Positions 37,633-48,329 of a stretch of 64,000 nt of DNA are shown one piece after another (the stretch's first letter is position 1; every line of letters starts with the position of its first letter). Source of the DNA: Streptomyces sp. APSN-46.1 (lineage in GTDB: Bacteria > Actinomycetota > Actinomycetes > Streptomycetales > Streptomycetaceae); contig NZ_JALGRF010000001.1 in NCBI RefSeq assembly GCF_022815725.1, forward strand, positions 930,001-994,000, written 5' to 3'. The notes below the pieces were generated by a model, which saw nothing but the letters and a program-made list of their open reading frames with translations, was not told the origin of the DNA and ran no database searches. A program made the translations under genes and the position numbers.

Positions 37633-38664
37633 TTGAGCGAGCAGCGTCCGACCCTGGCCGTCATCGCCGCGGAGGCAGGGGTCTCCCAGGCCACCGTGTC
37701 CAAGGTGATCAACGGCCGCTCCGATGTCGCACCCTCGACACGCGAACGGATTGAGAGCCTGCTGCGATCTCACAACTACCTGCACCCCGGCCGGCAGGGC
37801 AGGGCCCGCAGGTCGGGCCTGGTCGACTTGATCATCGGCGGTCTGGACAGCGCGTGGGCGGTGGAGATACTGCGCGGCGTCGAGGCCGAGTGCGCCCAGC
37901 GGAGCGTCGGCACCGTCGTGTCGCTCGTCCCGCCGGGCGAGGCCACGCCGTCGAGCTGGGCCGCACTGCCGGTCCTGCACCACAGCGACGGCGTCATCCT
38001 CGTCACCGCCTCGGTCACCCAGGCCCAGCGCGCCCAGGTCGAACAGGCCGGGGTCGCGCTGGTCGTCATCGACCCGATCGACCTGCCGGGCAACGGTGTG
38101 CCGAGCATCGGCGCGACCAACTGGGCGGGCGGCCTCGCCGCCACCGAGCACCTGCTGGAGCTGGGGCACCGCCGGATCGCCACGATCGGCGGGCGCAAGG
38201 AGATGCTCTGCAGCCAGGCCCGCATCGACGGGTACCGGGCCGCGCTGGAGCGGGCCGGGATCGAGGTCGACCGCGACCTGATCCGGTTCGGCGACTTCCA
38301 GCACGAGGGCGGGTTCCGGCGCGCCCAGGAACTGCTCGCCCTCCCCGAGCCGCCGACCGCCATCTTCGCCGGTAGCGACCAGCAGGCGATGGGCGTCTAC
38401 GAAGCCGCCCGGCAGGGCGGGCTGAGCATTCCGCAGGACCTCAGCGTGGTCGGCTTCGACGACCTGCCGATGTGCGAATGGCTGTCACCGCCGCTGACGA
38501 CGGTGCGCCAGCCGCTGGAGGAGATGGGCCGGCTCGCCGCCCGCACCCTTTTCCAACTCCTGGACGGCCAACCCCTGGTCAGCCCCCGGATGGAGCTCTC
38601 CACCGAGCTCAAGGTCCGGCTCTCCACCGCCCCTCCCCGTCCCGTCCCTAGGAGAACTCCTTGA
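37633..38664 (+). CDS. bxlR: LacI-family repressor (BxlR-like)
   Basis: A 343-aa regulator. The N-terminal helix-turn-helix is seen at about residues 8-28 (AVIAAEAGVSQATVSKVING), followed by a hinge helix and a periplasmic-binding-type ligand domain (about 65-335) with VGFDDLPMCEWLSPPLTTVRQ at the end. The start is TTG 37633 with AGGAGAG 5 bp upstream; the frame is open further up, but that stretch is the promoter. The stop overlaps the GH3 start by four bases. By synteny it should sense a xylo-oligosaccharide and repress both the transport operon and itself. Confidence 0.85.
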   Translation: MSEQRPTLAVIAAEAGVSQATVSKVINGRSDVAPSTRERIESLLRSHNYLHPGRQGRARRSGLVDLIIGGLDSAWAVEILRGVEAECAQRSVGTVVSLVPPGEATPSSWAALPVLHHSDGVILVTASVTQAQRAQVEQAGVALVVIDPIDLPGNGVPSIGATNWAGGLAATEHLLELGHRRIATIGGRKEMLCSQARIDGYRAALERAGIEVDRDLIRFGDFQHEGGFRRAQELLALPEPPTAIFAGSDQQAMGVYEAARQGGLSIPQDLSVVGFDDLPMCEWLSPPLTTVRQPLEEMGRLAARTLFQLLDGQPLVSPRMELSTELKVRLSTAPPRPVPRRTP

Positions 38665-40878
38665 CCGAGCCCTGGCGTGACCCCCTCCTGCCCGTGTCCG
38701 TGCGAGTCGCCGATCTGCTGAAACGGATGACGCTGGAAGAGAAGGCGGGTCAGCTCGCCGGCTTCTGGGCGCTGCCCTCGGATCCGGGGACACCGGTCGC
38801 GCCGATGGAGGACGATTCAGGCGAGGCCGCGCCCGGCCTCGACGACATCGTCGCCCACGGGCTCGGCCAGCTCACCCGGGTGTACGGCACCGCGCCGATC
38901 ACCGCGGAAGCCGGCATGGCGCGGCTCGCCTCGCTCCAGCGGCAGGTGACCGGATCCGGCCGGTTCGGGATACCGGCGGTCGCTCACGAGGAGTGCCTGA
39001 CCGGGTTCATGACGTTCGGGGCGACGGTCTTCCCCGCGCCGCCGGCCTGGGGTGCATCCTTCGATCCCGGGCTCGTGCGCCGGATGGCCGCCGCCATCGG
39101 CGCGGGGATGCGGCGGGTCGGCGTCCACCAAGGGCTGGCTCCGGTACTCGACGTGGTCCGCGACTACCGGTGGGGCAGGACCGAGGAGTGCATCGGCGAG
39201 GATCCCTATCTCGTCGGAGCGATCGGCACCGCTTATGTGCAGGGCTTGGAGGGAGCCGGGATCGTGGCGACGCTCAAGCACTTCGCCGGGTACTCGGCCT
39301 CGCGCGGCGGCCGGAACATGGCCCCCGTCGCCTCGGGGCCGCGCGAGTTCGCCGACGTGCTGGTCGAGCCTTTCGTACGGGCACTGCGCGAGGGAGGCGC
39401 CCGGTCGGTGATGAACAGTTACACCGACGTGGACGGCGTCCCGGTGGCCGCCGACGAACGGCTGCTGACCGAGCTGCTCAGGGGTGAGCTCGGTTTCAGC
39501 GGTGTGGTCGTCGCCGACTACTACGCCGTCTCTTTCCTGGAGACCCGGCACGGCGTCACCGGATCGCGCGGCGCGGCCGGCGCGCTGGCGTTGACCGCCG
39601 GAATCGATGTCGAGCTGCCCACGGCCCGCTGCTACGGCGAGCCGCTGACCGAACTCGTGCGGTCCGGAAGCGTACCCGAGGGGCTCATCGACCGGGCCGC
39701 GGAACGGGTCCTGCTACAGAAGGCCGAGCTCGGCCTGCTCGACCCCGACTGGGAACCCGTCAAGCCCGAGCCGGTCGACCTCGACCCGCCGGAGAACCGG
39801 GCACTGGCCAGGCTCCTGGCCGAACGGTCCACCGTGCTGCTCGCCAACGACGGCATCCTGCCGCTGCAGCCGTGCCGGGTCGCGATCAGCGGGCCGTATG
39901 CCGACGACCCTCGGTCCTTCCTCGGCTGCTATTCCTTCCCCAACCACGTCGCGCTGCCCGGCGACCTCGGGCTGGAGATCCCGACGCTCGGCGAGGCGCT
40001 CACCGCTGCCGGGTTCACGGTCACCGCGGACGATCCGGACGTGAACGTGCTGGTGCGGGGACCGGGCCGGCGTGTTCGGCCGGGGCACCTCCGGAGAGGG
40101 CTGCGACGCCGAGACCCTCGACCTGCCCGGCGACCAGGCCGCACTCGCCTCCGCCGTTCTGGACTCCGGGGTGCCGACCGTCCTGGTCCTCGTCTCCGGG
40201 CGGCCCTACGCGCTCGGCACGCTGGCCGAGCGCGCATCGGCCGTGGTGCAGGTCTTCTTCCCCGGCGAGGAGGGCGGGACGGCGCTGGCCCGGATCATCA
40301 GCGGGGCCGCGGAACCGTCCGGGCGGCTGCCCGTCTCCATCCCCCGCCGGGTCGGCGGCCAGCCCGGCACCTACCTGCACGCCAGGCTCGGCGGGCACAC
40401 CGACTGGAGCTCGGTGGACCCGACCCCGCTGTTCCCCTTCGGACACGGGCTGAGCTGGACCAGCTTCACCTGCTCGGAGCTCTCGGTGGATCCCGTCGCA
40501 GCGACGGACGGGGCCGTCGCCGTTTCGGTCACCGTACGCAACGTCGGCGAGGTGGCCGGGACCGAGGTGGTCCAGCTGTACCTCTCGGACCCCGTGGCGT
40601 CCGTCGTCCGGCCGCAGCGGTGGCTCGCCGGATTCGCCAGGGTCGAGCTACAGCCGGGCGCGGCCGCCCGGATCACCTTCTCCGTCCATGCCGACCGGAC
40701 CTCCTTCACCGGGCTCGATCTGCGCAGAAGAGTGGAGCCCGGAAAGATCGGCGTGGCCGTCGGACGGTCCAGCGGCGATCTTCCGCTCCAGGGCTCCTTC
40801 ACTTTGGAGGGCCCCGTACGCCACCCGGCGGCCGACCGGGTGCTGTCCGTGCCGGTCGAGATCGTCCCGGTTCCATGA
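38661..40878 (+). pseudogene. bxlA: GH3 beta-xylosidase/glucosidase gene broken by an internal deletion and frameshift near 40055
   Basis: A glycoside hydrolase family 3 gene. The first frame (38661 to about 40050) carries the N-terminal barrel with LKHFAGYSASRGGRN and nucleophile Asp286 (GVVVADYYAV). The second frame (about 40056-40878) resumes with DRAGVFGRGTSGEGCDAE and runs through the fibronectin-III-like C-terminus (SVTVRNVGEVAGTEVVQLYL). Intact relatives have about 25 more residues between GEALTAAGFTVT and GDRAG, so a single deletion of length 3n+2 would explain both the gap and the frame change. ATG 38661 overlaps the LacI stop. A sequencing error cannot be excluded for the shift, but would not explain the missing residues. 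Confidence 0.8.
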
Positions 40879-42368
40879 CCACGCTGTTCGATGATCCCGT
40901 CTTCGGTGATCCCGTGCTGCCCGGGTTCCGGCCCGACCCGTCCGTCTGCCGAGTGGGAGCGGACTACTACCTGGTGACGTCCAGCTTCGAATGGTTCCCG
41001 GGCCTTCCCGTGTTCCACAGCCGCGATCTCGTGAACTGGCGGCGCATCGGCTCCGCGCTCGACCGGGCGTCTCAGCTCGACCTCGACGGGTGCGAGCCCT
41101 CACGGGGTCTGTTCGCACCGACGATCCGGCACCATGACGGGGTCTTCCATCTCGTCTGCACGCTGATGGACGGCCCCGGCCATTTCGTCGTCACCGCGAC
41201 CGACCCGGCGGGGCCGTGGTCGCAGCCGCACTGGCTGAACGGCGAGGGCTTCGACCCGTCGCTGTTCTTCGACGACGGGCCGGACGACGACGGCAACGGC
41301 GACGGCCGGGCATGGTTCACCGCCGCCCGCGTGCTGGACGAGGCCGCCGGCCGCACCGAGATCTGGATGCGCGAATACCTTCCCCGCGAACGACGGCTCA
41401 CGGGACCCGAGCACGTCCTGTGGTCGGGAAGCCACCCGGGCGCCCGATGGTCGGAAGCCCCGCACCTCTACAAGATCGACGGCACCTATCTTCTGCTCAC
41501 CGCCGAGGGCGGCACCGATGTGGACCACAGCGTGGTGGCCGCCCGCGCCGACCGCGTGACCGGCCCCTACAAGGGCGCTCCCGGCAACCCGGTGCTACCG
41601 CCCGCCAAGGGCCCGGTCACCTGCACCGGGCACGCCGACCTCGTCCAAACCCCGTACGGCGACTGGCGGGCCGTCCTCCTGGGCGTCCGCCCGGGCTCCG
41701 CCCTCGGCCGCGAGACCTTCCTCAGCCGGATCACCTGGGACGACGGCTGGCCGGTCTTCTCCCCCGTCGTCCACACCGACCTTCGCCGCCCCCTCCACGA
41801 CGGCTTCGCCACCCTCTCCGCCGACTGGAGCACCCTGCGCACTCCACCCGCGCGGTTCTGGACCACCGGCGACGGGCTCCGCCTCCAGCTCCGCCCCGAA
41901 CGCCTCGGCGAACGCACCACCCCGTCCCTCCTGGCCCGCCCCCAGGAACAGCCCGACTGCGACGTCTCCACCGAACTGCACTTCACCCCCGCCGCACCGG
42001 ACGAACAAGCAGGCCTCGCCGTAGTCCTCGACGACGACACCCACATCCTCTTCCTTCGCACCACGGAAGGACTCAGCCTCCGCCACGGGACCGAGGTCCT
42101 GGCCGGCATTCCCGTCCCCCCGGGCCCCATTCGCCTGGGGGTCCGGATCCGCGGCTTCAGCCACACCTTCGCCCACGCGGCACCCGACGGCGCCTGGCAG
42201 GACGTGACCGCGGTCGAAGCCACCTTCCTCACCCCGCTGTTCACCAGCATCCAGTTCGGCCTCTACGCCACCTCCAACGGCCGCCCCTCCACCAACCAAG
42301 CCCACTACACGTGGTTCGACATCACGTACCCGAGCCGGCAGGAACCGCCTGGACACCAGCGTCGATGA
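40875..42368 (+). CDS. GH43 beta-xylosidase / alpha-L-arabinofuranosidase
   Basis: An intracellular glycosidase of 497 aa without signal peptide. The five-bladed propeller has the GH43 triad: Asp21 (GFRPDPSV), Asp127 (GFDPSLFF) and Glu194 (WSEAPHLYK). The C-terminal part (about 315-497) is a beta-sandwich as in GH43 two-domain xylosidases. ATG 40875 overlaps the GH3 stop by four bases, so it was the third gene of a lacI-GH3-GH43 operon. It would cleave imported xylo-oligosaccharides or arabino-substituted fragments, and could partly replace the broken GH3 enzyme. Confidence 0.9.
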   Translation: MTTLFDDPVFGDPVLPGFRPDPSVCRVGADYYLVTSSFEWFPGLPVFHSRDLVNWRRIGSALDRASQLDLDGCEPSRGLFAPTIRHHDGVFHLVCTLMDGPGHFVVTATDPAGPWSQPHWLNGEGFDPSLFFDDGPDDDGNGDGRAWFTAARVLDEAAGRTEIWMREYLPRERRLTGPEHVLWSGSHPGARWSEAPHLYKIDGTYLLLTAEGGTDVDHSVVAARADRVTGPYKGAPGNPVLPPAKGPVTCTGHADLVQTPYGDWRAVLLGVRPGSALGRETFLSRITWDDGWPVFSPVVHTDLRRPLHDGFATLSADWSTLRTPPARFWTTGDGLRLQLRPERLGERTTPSLLARPQEQPDCDVSTELHFTPAAPDEQAGLAVVLDDDTHILFLRTTEGLSLRHGTEVLAGIPVPPGPIRLGVRIRGFSHTFAHAAPDGAWQDVTAVEATFLTPLFTSIQFGLYATSNGRPSTNQAHYTWFDITYPSRQEPPGHQRR

Positions 42369-42376
42369 CCCACAGT

Positions 42377-42640
42377 CAGTCCCGGACCCCAGCCGGCGGC
42401 CCGGTGGACCCGGTCGCGCAGGCGGTCGTGGAACTCGGCGATCCAGCCCTTGTCGCGCCGGCGCCGCCGAAAGGCATGGACACGGACCACGCGGGAACGT
42501 CGGTGGGGATCGGCCGCCGCGTAGTGCCGCCCGCGACCAGGTGGCGAATCGCGTCCGCCAGCTGCCGGTGGCAGCAGCCCTCGGGCTGTCCGCGCCGGGC
42601 AGCCGGGCTGACGTGCGGGTCTGCCCGCGCCGGTCGCACC
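42377..42640 (-). pseudogene. Relic of an IS5-family transposase (N-terminal part, frameshifted)
   Basis: On the minus strand, RRGQPEGCCHRQLADAIRHL and LVAGGTT..PTDVPAW match the start of IS5-family transposases. After a frameshift the match continues as RDKGWIAEFHDRLRDRV in another frame. Only about 75 residues remain; the catalytic DDE region is gone. It fills the 329-bp gap between the GH43 gene and a LacI gene. Confidence 0.65.
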
Positions 42641-42697
42641 AGGGCCCTGGGGCCCCGGTACGGGTCCGTGCGTGACCCTGCCGGAAGCGCCCAGCGA

Positions 42698-43729
42698 TCA
42701 GGCCGAGGCGGGCAGATCGGGGGCGGACTCGCGCACGGTCAGGCGCGTCGGGAGGATCAGCGGGCTGGGGCGGTGTCCTTCGATGGCACTGACCAGCATC
42801 CTGGCCATCTCCTGCCCCAGCGCCCGCACCGGCTGATGGACCGTGGTCAGCGGCGGGCTGGTGTGCCGGGCACTCGCCAGGTCATTGAAGCCGATCACCG
42901 CGACGTCCTGCGGCACCCGGAGCCCCCGTTCCCGCAAGGTGCGCAGAGCGCCGATGGCCATCGCGTCGGAGGCCGCGAACACCGCGTCGGGATCGGGGTG
43001 CGCCCGGAGCAGTCGCTCCATCGCCTCGGCGCCGCCGTCCTCGGTGAACTGCCCGGGCTCGACCCCGAGCAGCGGCAGGCCGGACAACGTCAGACCCTCG
43101 GTGAACCCCTGCTCCCGCGCGACGGCGGCCCTGGCGTCCACCTGTCCGGTGATCATGACGGGCCGTCGGCGGCCCGTGCGCGCGAAGTGCTCGGCGGCCA
43201 GGCGGGCACCGCCCCGGTTGTCGGCGTCCACGTACCACGTGGGCTCCCCGACGAGCGGGAGTCCGCCGAAGACGACGGGGAGATCGACCTCCTCGCCCAG
43301 GCGTCCCAGCGGATCGTCGCCGCGCAGCGCCATCAGCATGACGCCGTCGGCCCGGCGGGAGCGCAGCAACCGCTCGAACCGCTCCCGGCCGCGCGGGGTG
43401 TTGGCCAGCAGCAGGATCAGTTCCAGTTCCGTCTGCTCCAGCGCCGCGCTGACGCCGACGATGACCTCCGCGAAGAACGGGTCCGCGAACAGCCCCGGCT
43501 CGTCGCTGGAGACCGCCAGCACCACCGCTCCGACCCGGCGGGTCGCCAGGGCCTGCGCGGACGGATTGGGCACGAAATCCAGCTCCCGCACCGCCCGTTG
43601 GACCGCCTCCCGCTTGGCGCGGCTGACGTGCGGGGCGTTGTTGATCACCCGGGAGGCCGCCGTGCGCGACACGCCGGCTCGTGCGGCCACCTCGTCGAGA
43701 GTCGGCATGCGCTTGGGTGGCGGCTCCAT
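42698..43729 (-). CDS. LacI-family regulator, CebR-like, divergent from cellulase genes
   Basis: A 343-aa LacI-type regulator. Its helix-turn-helix is at about residues 9-30 (TLDEVAARAGVSRTAASRVI), followed by a ligand domain and the C-terminal IGFNDLASARHTSPPLTTVH. ATG 43729 has GAGGAGC upstream. It is divergent from two GH6 cellulase genes, and the shared 279-bp region has two 14-16-bp palindromes with centre AGCGCT (TGGAAGCGCTTCCA), close to the CebR box TGGGAGCGCTCCCA. Control of the cellulases by cello-oligosaccharides is the likely role; this is inference. Confidence 0.87.
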   Translation of the reverse strand: MEPPPKRMPTLDEVAARAGVSRTAASRVINNAPHVSRAKREAVQRAVRELDFVPNPSAQALATRRVGAVVLAVSSDEPGLFADPFFAEVIVGVSAALEQTELELILLLANTPRGRERFERLLRSRRADGVMLMALRGDDPLGRLGEEVDLPVVFGGLPLVGEPTWYVDADNRGGARLAAEHFARTGRRRPVMITGQVDARAAVAREQGFTEGLTLSGLPLLGVEPGQFTEDGGAEAMERLLRAHPDPDAVFAASDAMAIGALRTLRERGLRVPQDVAVIGFNDLASARHTSPPLTTVHQPVRALGQEMARMLVSAIEGHRPSPLILPTRLTVRESAPDLPASA

Positions 43730-43834
43730 GGAAAAACTGCTCCTCAGGCTCACGCGGACGGCGAACAGGCGGCCATGATTCCACGCACCGTCCCGACTTC
43801 GGACCTGCACGCGGATGATGCCCTTGGTCTCGAT

Positions 43835-43850
43835 TTGGTAGCGCTTCCAA
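43835..43850. promoter_or_regulatory. CebR-like palindrome, site 1
   Basis: TTGGTAGCGCTTCCAA is palindromic except for one pair and has the AGCGCT centre. It lies 106 bp before the LacI start, in the shared upstream region. Confidence 0.6.
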
Positions 43851-43896
43851 CCTCTGGCGCCATACCGGCCACGGAGACGCTGCCGTGTTCAACCTC

Positions 43897-43926
43897 TTGA
43901 CACACCCTGGTGACGGACCCAATCAT
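43897..43926 (+). promoter_or_regulatory. Predicted promoter of the GH6 cellulase gene
   Basis: TTGACA (43897-43902), an 18-bp spacer and AATCAT (43921-43926). The perfect CebR-like palindrome follows about 30 bp downstream, in a repressing position. Confidence 0.5.
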
Positions 43927-43957
43927 CCCATCAGCGCGGTCCGACCCACATCGAAAC

Positions 43958-43971
43958 TGGAAGCGCTTCCA
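43958..43971. promoter_or_regulatory. CebR-like palindrome, site 2 (perfect)
   Basis: TGGAAGCGCTTCCA is a perfect 14-bp palindrome 37 bp before the GH6 start codon. Confidence 0.65.
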
Positions 43972-44008
43972 CTCCCTTCCTCGCCCCCCACCCACCGGAG
44001 GAAGAACC

Positions 44009-44980
44009 ATGAGCAAGTCCGTCCGAGCCGCATCCGCTCTGCTGGCCGGTGTCCTCGCCACCGGTCTCGCCGTGATCAACGCCGGCCCGGCGCACGCCGC
44101 CGACCCGACCACCATGACCAGCGGCTTCTACGCCGACCCCGACAACTCCGCCCTGCGGTGGGCCAACGCGAACCCCGGCGACGGGAGGGCGGCGGCGATC
44201 CGGACGTCCATCGCCAACACCCCGGCAGCCCGCTGGTTCGGCAACTGGAGCGGCGACATCGGCACGGCCACCGGCGCCTACGTCGGCCGCGCGGACTCCT
44301 ACGACAAGCTGCCGATCCTGGTCGCGTACAACATCCCCGACCGGGACATCTGCGCGGGTCACTCCGGCGGCGGCGCCGGGAGCCGCGCCGCGTACGACAC
44401 CTGGATCGCCGCCTTCGCCAGTGGCATCGGCAGCCGCCCGGCCGTCGTCGTCCTCGAACCCGACGCGCTCGGCCACGAGAGCTGCATGACGGCCGGCCAG
44501 ATCGCCGAGCGCAACGCCATGCTGAAGAACGCCATCGCCCAGTTCAAGGCCAAGGCACCCAACACCTGGGTCTACCTCGACGCCGGGAACCCCGGCTGGA
44601 TCGGCGCCTCGACCATGGCGCAGCAGCTCGCCGCCGCCGGTGTCAGCGGGGCACGCGGCTTCGTGCTGAACGTCTCCAACTACTACACCACCGACCAGAA
44701 CACCTCCTACGGCAACGCGGTCAACTCCGCCCTGGGCTCCTACGGCTACACCAAGCCGTTCGTCGTCGACACCAGCCGCAACGGCAACGGTTCCAACGGC
44801 CAGTGGTGCAACCCCGCCGGCCGCCGGATCGGTACTCCCAGCCAGCGCGGCGGCGGTGCCGAGATGCTGCTGTGGATCAAGATCCCCGGCGAGTCCGACG
44901 GCAACTGCGGCGTCGGGGCCGGCTCCTCGGCCGGGCAGTTCCTGCCCGAGGTCGCCTACAAGATGATCTACGGCTACTGA
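44009..44980 (+). CDS. Secreted GH6 cellulase (endoglucanase type)
   Basis: An extracellular cellulase of 323 aa with no carbohydrate-binding module. A signal peptide (about 1-31, ending AHA-AD) precedes the GH6 domain. Catalytic aspartate candidates are in VAYNIPDRDICAG and VVVLEPDALGH; GH6 marker DTSRNGNG lies near 255. Short loops and single-domain length fit endoglucanases such as CelA of streptomycetes. ATG 44009 follows GGAGGAAG. A CebR-like site controls it. Confidence 0.9.
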   Translation: MSKSVRAASALLAGVLATGLAVINAGPAHAADPTTMTSGFYADPDNSALRWANANPGDGRAAAIRTSIANTPAARWFGNWSGDIGTATGAYVGRADSYDKLPILVAYNIPDRDICAGHSGGGAGSRAAYDTWIAAFASGIGSRPAVVVLEPDALGHESCMTAGQIAERNAMLKNAIAQFKAKAPNTWVYLDAGNPGWIGASTMAQQLAAAGVSGARGFVLNVSNYYTTDQNTSYGNAVNSALGSYGYTKPFVVDTSRNGNGSNGQWCNPAGRRIGTPSQRGGGAEMLLWIKIPGESDGNCGVGAGSSAGQFLPEVAYKMIYGY

Positions 44981-45078
44981 CCCGTTCCCTCGCCGAAGGC
45001 CGGGCCCTGGCGCCGGGCGGACCCCCACGCGGTCCGACGCCAGGCCCGCGACCCGAACGCCCCTACCGAAGGAACCCC

Positions 45079-46368
45079 GTGCGTATCCCCCTGCACCGAT
45101 TAGTCCTGGCAGCGAGCGCACTCACGCTGCTCCTCGGCGCCGTCGCCCCGGCCTCTGCCGGGGCGAGCTCCGCGCCGGCCTCCCACACGCTTCCCACGAA
45201 CACCCGCTTCTACGTCGATCCCGACAGCGACGCGGCCCACCAGGCCGTCACCGACCTCCTCCACCGGGACTTCGAGGGCGCCAAGTCCATGGCGAAGCTG
45301 GCCAGTTGGCCGGAGGCTGTCTGGTTCACCGACGGCACTCCGGAGCAGGTCGAATCCCGCGTACGCGACCTGGTACGCCGCGCCGAGCGAACCCGGACGG
45401 TTCCCGTCCTGGTGGCCTACAACATCCCGCTGCGCGACTGCTCCCAGTACTCCTCCGGCGGTGCGCAGTCGGACGCCGAGTACCAGGCCTGGATCAGCGC
45501 CTTCGCCCGGGGGCTCGGCCGCAGCAAGGCCGTCGTCATCCTCGAACCGGACGGGCTGGCCAACCTCCCCTCCGACTGCGGTCCCGGCAGCGACCCCACC
45601 GGCGCGATCACCACCGGACGCTTCGCCGACCTCAACCACGCGATCGACACCCTGGGGCAGCAGCCGAACAGCGTCGTCTACCTGGACGCCGGCAACAGCC
45701 ACTGGCGCAGCGTCGGCGACATCGCGCAACGCCTCCTCCAGGCCGGTGTCACCCGCACCCAGGGCTTCTCGCTGAACGTCTCCAACTATCTGGCCACCGA
45801 TCTGTCCACCCACTACGGCACCTGGGTCTCCCAGTGCCTGTGGTTCGCCACCAAGGGCCCGGACTGGGCCAAAGGGCACCCCGACTGGTGCGCGAGCCAG
45901 TACCACTCCCCTTCAGCACCGAACGACGGGCAGCCGGGGAACTCCGTGAACGTGGACGACCCGTCCACCTGGCACTGGACCGACCGGTGGTTCCAGCAGA
46001 ACGTCGGTACCCCGCCCGCGCAGGAGCTCACCCACCTCGTCGTCGACACCAGCCGCAACGGCCGGGGCGCCTGGACCCCGCCCGCAGGCAAGTACAGCGG
46101 CGACCCGCAAACCTGGTGCAACGCTCCCGGTCGCGGCATCGGCGACCGTCCGACCGCGAACACCGGCGTCCCGCTCGTCGACGCCTACCTGTGGATCAAG
46201 ACCGTCGGCCAGTCCGACGGCCAGTGCAACCGCGGCATCCCGGGCGGCACCATCGACCCGGAGTACGGCATCGTCGATCCCGCGGCCGGCGTGTGGTGGC
46301 CGGAGCAGGCCAAGTCCCTCGTCCGGAACGCCAACCCCGCACTGGAGTTCAACACGGTCCTGCGCTGA
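45079..46368 (+). CDS. Secreted GH6 cellulase/cellobiohydrolase-type, with TTA codon in the signal peptide
   Basis: A second, longer GH6 enzyme of 429 aa. The signal peptide (about 1-35) holds Leu8 encoded by TTA (45100-45102). Active-site segments are VAYNIPLRDCSQYSSGG and VVILEPDGLANLPSDC. Extra inserts, about 100 residues over the neighbouring GH6, are typical of tunnel-forming cellobiohydrolases. DTSRNGRGAW and WIKTVGQSDGQC complete the family pattern. GTG 45079 has GAAGGAA upstream. It lies 98 bp after the first GH6 gene in the same direction. The TTA codon suggests bldA control. Confidence 0.88.
   Translation: MRIPLHRLVLAASALTLLLGAVAPASAGASSAPASHTLPTNTRFYVDPDSDAAHQAVTDLLHRDFEGAKSMAKLASWPEAVWFTDGTPEQVESRVRDLVRRAERTRTVPVLVAYNIPLRDCSQYSSGGAQSDAEYQAWISAFARGLGRSKAVVILEPDGLANLPSDCGPGSDPTGAITTGRFADLNHAIDTLGQQPNSVVYLDAGNSHWRSVGDIAQRLLQAGVTRTQGFSLNVSNYLATDLSTHYGTWVSQCLWFATKGPDWAKGHPDWCASQYHSPSAPNDGQPGNSVNVDDPSTWHWTDRWFQQNVGTPPAQELTHLVVDTSRNGRGAWTPPAGKYSGDPQTWCNAPGRGIGDRPTANTGVPLVDAYLWIKTVGQSDGQCNRGIPGGTIDPEYGIVDPAAGVWWPEQAKSLVRNANPALEFNTVLR
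45100..45102 (+). promoter_or_regulatory. TTA leucine codon in GH6 signal peptide
   Basis: In-frame TTA at codon 8 of the second GH6 gene. Early TTA codons make expression dependent on the bldA tRNA in Streptomyces. Confidence 0.75.
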
Positions 46369-47904
<1,536 letters not shown>

Positions 47905-47912
47905 CTTGCCGC

Positions 47913-48113
47913 AGCGGAGGGCCCCGACATTCGGGCAAGGTTCTCGATGTGACCGGCGCCTCGACCGCCGACGGTGCCGCGATCGCGCAGTGGGCCGACG
48001 GCAACGGGGCCAACCAGCAGTTCCGCCTGGCCGACTCCGCGGATGCGGCAGCACGCCGACTCCGGCAAGCGGTACGCACACGATTCAGAGCATTCTTCGC
48101 ACAGTTCCAGTGA
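47913..48113 (+). pseudogene. Relic of a ricin-type (CBM13) domain
   Basis: This stretch encodes [20 protein letters not shown] then AQWADGNGANQQFRLADS, one repeat of a ricin-B domain, without signal peptide or enzyme part; it then loses sense. It follows the xlnA stop by 8 bp and is not part of xlnA, whose own CBM13 is complete. The source is probably another secreted glycosidase whose gene was deleted. Confidence 0.6.
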
Positions 48114-48127
48114 CACGCCCGCACCAT

Positions 48128-48160
48128 GGAGTGGAGCCAGGTTGATCCTGGCTCCACTCC
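48128..48160 (+). terminator. Hairpin terminator, 14-bp perfect stem
   Basis: GGAGTGGAGCCAGG and its exact complement with loop TTGAT. It lies downstream of xlnA and the ricin relic. Confidence 0.75.
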
Positions 48161-48175
48161 GTCGTCTATCTCAGG

Positions 48176-48312
48176 TTGAACAACGGAGGGTGGAGCCCCG
48201 GGAACAAGCTCGCCGGACTCAGCAACGGCTCCGCCGTGGCCGCGGCCAGCGGCAATGACGGCAGCATCCGACACACCGTCCGCTACACCAACGGCACCTG
48301 GGCCACGTGGGT
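48176..48312 (+). pseudogene. Lectin/propeller-like gene fragment
   Basis: One blade-like repeat is readable (GGWSPGNKLAGLSNGSAVAA, then DGSIRHTVRYTNGTWATWVS). It has no start, signal or continuation. It lies between a terminator and an orphan CebR-like box. The remaining bases to the araD stop at 48539 show nothing I can support. Confidence 0.4.
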
Positions 48313-48314
48313 GT

Positions 48315-48329
48315 CTGAAAGCGCTTCCG
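48315..48329. promoter_or_regulatory. Orphan CebR-like half-degenerate box
   Basis: CTGAAAGCGCTTCCG keeps the AGCGCTTCC half of the sites at 43835 and 43958, but no gene starts after it on the plus strand before the end of araD. It may be left from a deleted gene. Confidence 0.35.

Noticed and set aside
38661..42368. A single 1235-codon frame that would fuse GH3 and GH43
   Set aside because: Between about 40056 and 40875 this frame is Arg/Pro-rich nonsense, while the real GH3 C-terminus is in another frame. It is open only by chance after the frameshift.
42305..42490. Small minus-strand frame as an intact gene
   Set aside because: It holds only the shifted second piece of the IS5-type transposase relic and overlaps the GH43 end.
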